Positions 59,889 through 64,000 of a DNA stretch of 64,000 nt are shown one piece after another (position 1 is the stretch's first letter; every line of letters begins with the position of its first letter). The notes beneath the pieces are model-generated. The model had not been told where the DNA came from, did no database searches, and saw only the letters and a program-made list of their open reading frames with translations. This DNA comes from Chryseobacterium lathyri. Its GTDB lineage: Bacteria > Bacteroidota > Bacteroidia > Flavobacteriales > Weeksellaceae. The translations under genes were made by a program, and so were the position numbers. The stretch is taken from the NCBI RefSeq assembly GCF_030812195.1, contig NZ_JAUSSF010000001.1:1736001-1800000 (forward strand), in the 5' to 3' direction.

Positions 59889-60794
59889 TCACTTCATTTT
59901 TGACCTGAACATTTTAGGAGACATTTTCATTTTCTTTTTAAAGAATTTACCAAAAAAAGACTGATCACTGAAATTAAGCTCTTCTGCAATCTGTGTAATG
60001 GAAAGATTAGAATTCAAGAGCAGATCACGAGCCTCAATAATGACAGAATTGGTAATAACGGTACGGGTAGATTCACCAGAGGCTTCTTTTACGATTCGTG
60101 TCAGATAGCTTGGGCTCATAAATAGCTTCTCAGCGTAAAACTCAACAGCTCTCTCTTTTTTGGAATGCTCGGAAAGCAGAATAAGAAACTGATTGATAAG
60201 ATCCTTCTTTCTTGATGTTTTAGAATCAATCGTCCTAGTGTCATTATAGCGGTATAATACCATCAGCTCAAGCAGCAACGCATTAAAATAATGGTTAATG
60301 ATGTCTTTCGAATAATAATTTTCCTGCTCATCCGCCAGACTGATCTTATCAAGCAGGAACCTTATGGTTTCCCTTTCATTAAGGCCGGGATGTAAAATCG
60401 GAGTATTTCTTTCGGAAAAGAAAATGATCTCATTGATGTAATGCATATGGCGGATATTTTTTTGAACAAAAGAATTGTTGAAGACAATCCCCCTTGCCCT
60501 GATGTAAGAATCTTTGTGGGCTGGATAAATAATTGAATTTGGGGTAAAAATAACAATATCATCTTTTTTAACGCTTATTTCTTCAAGATTAATCTGTATT
60601 TTACCTTCCCCTTCTGTAACCAGCATAATTACGCCATTGTCTGTTCTGAAAGGATATTTGTAAGAATTTTCGTCCAGGTCATGAGATTCCCGGATGATGA
60701 AAAAATCATTGTTGTCTTTTTGATTATCACTGTTTTTGTCGATCATTTTAAACAGATCGTGGAGATTATGAAAAACAATATCTTTATGAGTCAT
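59889..60794 (-). CDS. AraC-family transcriptional regulator
   Basis: A 301-residue regulator starting at the ATG at 60794 (MTHKDIVFHNLHDLFKMIDKN); a second ATG six codons upstream (60812) is possible. Cupin-like sensor: YPFRTDNGVIMLVTEGEGKIQINLEEISVKKDDIVIFTPN. C-terminal HTHs: VEFYAEKLFMSPSYLTRIVKEASGESTRTVI and LSITQIAEELNFSDQSFFGKFFKKKMKMSPKMFR. It lies 101 bases downstream of a TetR gene that faces an RND efflux operon, so it may add control to that system, or act elsewhere. Confidence 0.93.
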   Translation of the reverse strand: MTHKDIVFHNLHDLFKMIDKNSDNQKDNNDFFIIRESHDLDENSYKYPFRTDNGVIMLVTEGEGKIQINLEEISVKKDDIVIFTPNSIIYPAHKDSYIRARGIVFNNSFVQKNIRHMHYINEIIFFSERNTPILHPGLNERETIRFLLDKISLADEQENYYSKDIINHYFNALLLELMVLYRYNDTRTIDSKTSRKKDLINQFLILLSEHSKKERAVEFYAEKLFMSPSYLTRIVKEASGESTRTVITNSVIIEARDLLLNSNLSITQIAEELNFSDQSFFGKFFKKKMKMSPKMFRSKMK

Positions 60795-60895
60795 AGCTTT
60801 TAATATGAACATTAGTAAAGTTAATAAATAAGCAGCAGGATTATGCTATATATACTCGAGAATTCATCGTACAGCTTATTTTTCAATTTGATAAC

Positions 60896-61474
60896 TTACT
60901 TTAAAAATAAATTTATAATACTTTCAGCTCTTTGATGGTAGAAAGATGATGATAATATAATATCTGATCTTTTCCTAAAGAAGTCGGCAGAGATATGAAA
61001 ACCTGAAACCATGGAAACAAGATCCGTAAGAAACAATAAGGGATTGTTGTAGCTTGTCCTTTCTTCACGGATACAAACTGAGATCTCAGGTATCATTTCC
61101 GCCAACGGGAAAAATAATTTCTCTCCGAATCCTGAACACTCATTCTGGGTGATAATATAAACATCCAGATAAGGATATTTTTTGCTTTTTTCAGTATTGA
61201 AATCAATATATCTTTTCAGTTTCTCCTTCAGTGAGAGCGCCTTAATATCATTCCAAGCGGGAGCTGGAAATTCATTGATCACTTCACCAGTGATGATGTT
61301 AACAAGGTTGACTTTTGTGCGGAAATAATAATGTATTGCCGTTCTGTCCATACCTGCGCTTTGTGCGATCTGCTGTGTTGTGGCATAGAACCTGCCCTCC
61401 ACGAAAAGCACATATTTAGCAATCTCCTTTATTTTTTCTTCAGTATTCAAGATTTTTGTTGGTGAATTATTCAT
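60896..61474 (-). CDS. TetR-family transcriptional regulator
   Basis: A 192-residue repressor-type protein. The N-terminal HTH is EKIKEIAKYVLFVEGRFYATTQQIAQSAGMDRTAIHYYFRTKVNLVNII, the TetR pattern. The C-terminal ligand domain is variable. It is divergently placed, across about 870 bases, from the RND efflux operon at 62345, and is the best candidate for its regulator. It begins 2 bases after a small ORF of unknown function. Confidence 0.92.
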   Translation of the reverse strand: MNNSPTKILNTEEKIKEIAKYVLFVEGRFYATTQQIAQSAGMDRTAIHYYFRTKVNLVNIITGEVINEFPAPAWNDIKALSLKEKLKRYIDFNTEKSKKYPYLDVYIITQNECSGFGEKLFFPLAEMIPEISVCIREERTSYNNPLLFLTDLVSMVSGFHISADFFRKRSDIILSSSFYHQRAESIINLFLK

Positions 61475-61476
61475 TA

Positions 61477-61728
61477 TCAGGATATGATATGCAACCTGCC
61501 CCTTGAGATATTTCTTTCCACAATGGAGAATTCCGTTTTATACAATTCAAAAACAGGTTTAAGTTCATTTTCTGAAAATAAAGTTTCAGAAGATACACTC
61601 AATAGTCTGAAATTGTTGTCGAGATATTCGCACTGGCAGTTGGGAATTGTTTCCAGGATATCTTCCCTAAGCCAGAAAGCATCTATAATTTTTTTGAATT
61701 TTGTTTTAAAAAGCACATTGTTTTTCAT
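61477..61728 (-). CDS. Small protein of unknown function before the TetR gene
   Basis: An 83-residue frame (MKNNVLFKTKFKKIIDAFWLR...) whose stop lies 2 bases before the TetR start, which suggests translational coupling. No signal peptide, membrane helix or known motif; it has a Cys pair in IPNCQCEYLD. It could be a genuine small gene or a remnant. Confidence 0.5.
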   Translation of the reverse strand: MKNNVLFKTKFKKIIDAFWLREDILETIPNCQCEYLDNNFRLLSVSSETLFSENELKPVFELYKTEFSIVERNISRGRLHIIS

Positions 61729-61812
61729 TTCTATTTTTTATCTGTTCAACGATTATGGTAAGATCTTTGGGAGTATCGCTCAATTCTTTTTACCACCAAC
61801 AAATTCCATAGC

Positions 61813-62130
61813 TCACCCAGACTTGTTTTTACCAATCAGTACACTGACTACAGATATGGTCCGGCGCTTCATTAATTTTCTTTCATATTGGTTGATAATA
61901 CAAATTTCTGCAGTAAAATGGTAATAAAAAAGGTCTGAATTCGGTGTAAACTGGTCAAAATCTGAACAAATAATCATCTCTAAATATTTTAGAATTGCCC
62001 TTATATAAGCGCTGTTTTTTGGAATGCTCATTATTTTCAAAGGAGCATCTTTAGTGCAATCTGTTTTCAAATAGTCGATAAGAAAATTCTTTAAAAGAAA
62101 ATAAATGATCTCAGTATCATTCAAAATCAT
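61813..62130 (-). CDS. Doubtful small ORF upstream of the TetR operon
   Basis: A 105-residue frame (MILNDTEIIYFLLKNFLIDYL...) with Cys- and aromatic-rich composition and no motif that I recognise. It has the same orientation as the TetR gene. It could be a lone hypothetical gene or the eroded part of one; nothing in the sequence decides this. Confidence 0.35.
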   Translation of the reverse strand: MILNDTEIIYFLLKNFLIDYLKTDCTKDAPLKIMSIPKNSAYIRAILKYLEMIICSDFDQFTPNSDLFYYHFTAEICIINQYERKLMKRRTISVVSVLIGKNKSG

Positions 62131-62344
62131 TGCATTGCAAAGGTCTTACACAGCATAAGATGGTTTGTTTTAATAGGCTCGGAATAGCTATTTCATATTA
62201 AGCGACTATCTTCTGGAGAATAATGGTTTCGTTTTAGACCAATATCAGCCAAAAACAGACCTTTTATCATGTATTTCCTTACCTCAAATTTGCATGGTGA
62301 ACCAATTTACGATTGGATTCCCTTTAACGGTAAAAATTTATTTT

Positions 62345-63385
62345 ATGATAATCAAAAAAAAGAAAAGTCTTTTTTTATTAGGAAGTCTGTTGCTGCTTTC
62401 AGCATGTGGCGGAAAAGAGCAACCTACAGTCAAAGTTGAGCCTATAAAGGTTGCCGTGCAGAAAATAGAAATGGTTTCCCAGCCTGAAACATTTTCTTAC
62501 AGTGGAAATATTCTGGCAGATAACAGTGTGAACATTGGCTTTGGAGTTTCCGGCCGTGTTACTGCAGTATATGTTCAGGAGGGTCAGCGCGTATCTAAAG
62601 GTCAGTCTTTAGCGACCATAGAAACCAGTACCTATCAGAATGCTTTGGCTGTTGCCGGAGCAGGAATGGATCAGGCCCAGGACAATTTCAACCGTCTCAA
62701 CCAGCTGTATCTTAAAAAAAGTTTACCGGAAAGAGATTATATCGCTGCAAAGGTAGCACTGGCGCAATCTAAAGCCAATAGAGACATTGCCATGAAAAAT
62801 TTAAGGGATACCAGGCTTTATGCTTCTTTTTCAGGGATCGTTTCCCAAAAACTCACCGAAGCTGGTGCTACAGCAGCACCCGGAGTTCCAGCATTTACTA
62901 TTGTGAAAACAGATAAGGTGTATGCAGTTGCATCTATCACGGAGAACGAGATTAGTTCACTGAAAATAGGAACTCCTGCTGAGATTTCCATCCCAAGTCT
63001 TAATCGTACGATTAATGGAAATATCACCATCATCAATCCTCAGGCGGATGACAATTCCAGGACGTATACGGTAAAGATACGTCTCGACAATCCCGGAGGT
63101 CAGATACTGCCGGGGATGATTACGGATATCAACATCAATACTGGTAAAAGTAAGGATGTCATTATTCTTCCTGCTCAGGCAGTCCTCAAAGACCCTGATG
63201 GTTCGAGCTATGTGTATACCGTAAAATCTGCTAAAAATAAGGCCATAGCATTTAAAAAGAGAATAGAAATGCAGAATATGGCAGGCGCCAGCGATGTAGT
63301 TATCAAAAGTGGGCTGGTTCCGGATGATCAGGTAATTATTTCTGGGCAGACGCGCCTGGAAGATGGTCAGCCTGTTAAATTTTAA
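62345..63385 (+). CDS. RND efflux periplasmic adaptor (membrane fusion protein), lipoprotein
   Basis: A 346-residue adaptor. The start is the ATG at 62345 (MIIKKKKSLFLLGSLLLLSAC), giving a lipoprotein signal with Cys at residue 21; a frame extension upstream adds 17 non-signal residues. The barrel/lipoyl halves are visible as FSYSGNILADNSVNIGFGVSGRVTAVYVQEGQRVSKGQSLATIETS and LRDTRLYASFSGIVSQKLTEAGATAAPGVPAF, with a coiled-coil hairpin between them and the beta-barrel VYAVASITENEISSLKIGTPAEI. It links the RND pump encoded by the next gene to an outer-membrane channel. Confidence 0.95.
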   Translation: MIIKKKKSLFLLGSLLLLSACGGKEQPTVKVEPIKVAVQKIEMVSQPETFSYSGNILADNSVNIGFGVSGRVTAVYVQEGQRVSKGQSLATIETSTYQNALAVAGAGMDQAQDNFNRLNQLYLKKSLPERDYIAAKVALAQSKANRDIAMKNLRDTRLYASFSGIVSQKLTEAGATAAPGVPAFTIVKTDKVYAVASITENEISSLKIGTPAEISIPSLNRTINGNITIINPQADDNSRTYTVKIRLDNPGGQILPGMITDININTGKSKDVIILPAQAVLKDPDGSSYVYTVKSAKNKAIAFKKRIEMQNMAGASDVVIKSGLVPDDQVIISGQTRLEDGQPVKF

Positions 63386-63404
63386 TTCAAAAGAAATAAA
63401 AGAA

Positions 63405-64000
63405 ATGACGAACAAAAAAGTGCATTTTCTGGAAGCTGTGATGAAGTACAAGCAGGTAGTGATCGTGCTGGTAGTCCTGTTGATGGTAATGGGGATCAAT
63501 TCTCTTATCAATATGCCCCGAAGCGAAAATCCACGAATCGAGATTCCGACTGCTGCTGTATATGCATTTTATCCGGGAGCCGATGAGCATCAGGTTGAGG
63601 AAGAAGTGGCAAAAAAGATAGAACAGTATCTCTTCTCCTTTGAAGAGATCAAAAAGAAAAAAGTCAAAGCCGAAGTGAAAGAAGGACAGGTATTTTTCAC
63701 CGTGGAAATGAATACTGATGTCAAAGACCGTAAGAAATTCTGGCATACGCTTCAGCTTGATATGGATGCGAATCTCCGCCCAAAGCTTCCTGCCGGAGTT
63801 GTTGGACCGTTTATCAACAGTAATTTTGCCAATGTAACGGCAATGATCATCTCCGTATCTTCTAAAGAAAGAACATACGCTGAGATCGAAAGATATGTTG
63901 ATAAGCTGGAAGATGGTCTGAAGGTAATACCTACGGTTTCCAAGATTAACCGATCCGGAGGCCAGAAACAGCAGATCTACATTAAGATCAATGACCAGAA
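63405..64000 (+). CDS. RND-family inner-membrane transporter (AcrB/HAE1 type), cut by window end
   Basis: ATG at 63405, 19 bases after the adaptor stop, with an open frame to the window end (198 codons visible of about 1,000). The start MTNKKVHFLEAVMKYKQVVIVLVVLLMVMGINSL is the first membrane helix, followed by the family stretch PRSENPRIEIPTAAVYAFYPGADEHQVEEEVAKKIEQYL and VKDRKKFWHTLQLDMDAN, typical of multidrug RND pumps that lean toward hydrophobic substrates. A tripartite pump with the adaptor is expected; the outer-membrane channel gene is probably beyond the window. Confidence 0.95.
   Translation, partial: MTNKKVHFLEAVMKYKQVVIVLVVLLMVMGINSLINMPRSENPRIEIPTAAVYAFYPGADEHQVEEEVAKKIEQYLFSFEEIKKKKVKAEVKEGQVFFTVEMNTDVKDRKKFWHTLQLDMDANLRPKLPAGVVGPFINSNFANVTAMIISVSSKERTYAEIERYVDKLEDGLKVIPTVSKINRSGGQKQQIYIKINDQ

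Overview
The window looks like chromosomal DNA of a Flavobacteriia member, most likely a Chryseobacterium-type Weeksellaceae. This is inferred from low GC, Bacteroidota-type promoters (TAnnTTTG boxes, often with an upstream TTG), secreted proteins with signal peptides ending in A-Q, surface lipoproteins with an acidic stretch after the lipobox cysteine (CSKDDDD, CKKDDDD), and a parA-parB-DUF5683-dapB-lepB-wbqC gene order as I know it from this group. No phage, insertion sequence, CRISPR array or rRNA was seen. Both ends cut a gene: cinA on the left and an RND pump gene on the right.

Layout. 1-10 kb: cinA (partial), a small acidic protein, a lipocalin, and a LytS/LytTR-type two-component operon. 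Divergent from it are a SIMPL-domain gene and a vWA-domain gene whose promoters share 21-bp-spaced CACCAAGT direct repeats. An FAD oxidoreductase and a SpoIIAA-like protein follow. 10-25 kb: MFS exporter/AraC pair, lipA, a sigma factor, tyrS, a second (NarL-type) two-component system flanked by two surface lipoproteins, a serine esterase, a PDZ aspartyl protease, an L,D-transpeptidase, a broken GNAT gene and an amino-acid racemase. 25.7-32 kb: three identical tRNA-Asp genes, trxA, and a tightly packed operon that contains a complete-looking polyprenyl-phosphate-arabinose route (UbiA-type phosphoribosyltransferase, DprE1-like, DprE2-like, HAD phosphatase), plus a PrcB-like lipoprotein and a cysteine desulfurase.

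32-49.7 kb: OmpA-type and lipocalin-like lipoproteins, a subtilisin-like protease, wbqC, two adjacent S26 genes (lepB and a copy lacking the catalytic lysine), dapB, parB, parA, a TonB-family protein, then surface-glycan genes (FkbM methyltransferase, flippase, two glycosyltransferases). One glycosyltransferase has seven copies of a 7-bp repeat squeezed between its promoter and start codon. aspA and an N-acetylmuramoyl-alanine amidase follow.

49.7-59.5 kb: a tRNA-Ser/Pro/Arg cluster, then 9.2 kb of accessory genes (AraC regulator, a frameshifted SDR and a second SDR, a beta-lactamase-fold hydrolase, a methyltransferase, an erythromycin-esterase-family gene with an ABC exporter), then an exact second copy of the tRNA-Pro/Arg pair. 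Decayed gene remnants lie just inside the left edge and just outside the right edge. 59.9-64 kb: AraC and TetR regulators and an RND efflux operon that continues past the window.

The most noteworthy items are the predicted LytTR regulon with geometrically identical promoters, the arabinose-donor operon, the 7-bp repeat that may phase-vary a glycosyltransferase, and the accessory block flanked by 187-bp tRNA direct repeats.
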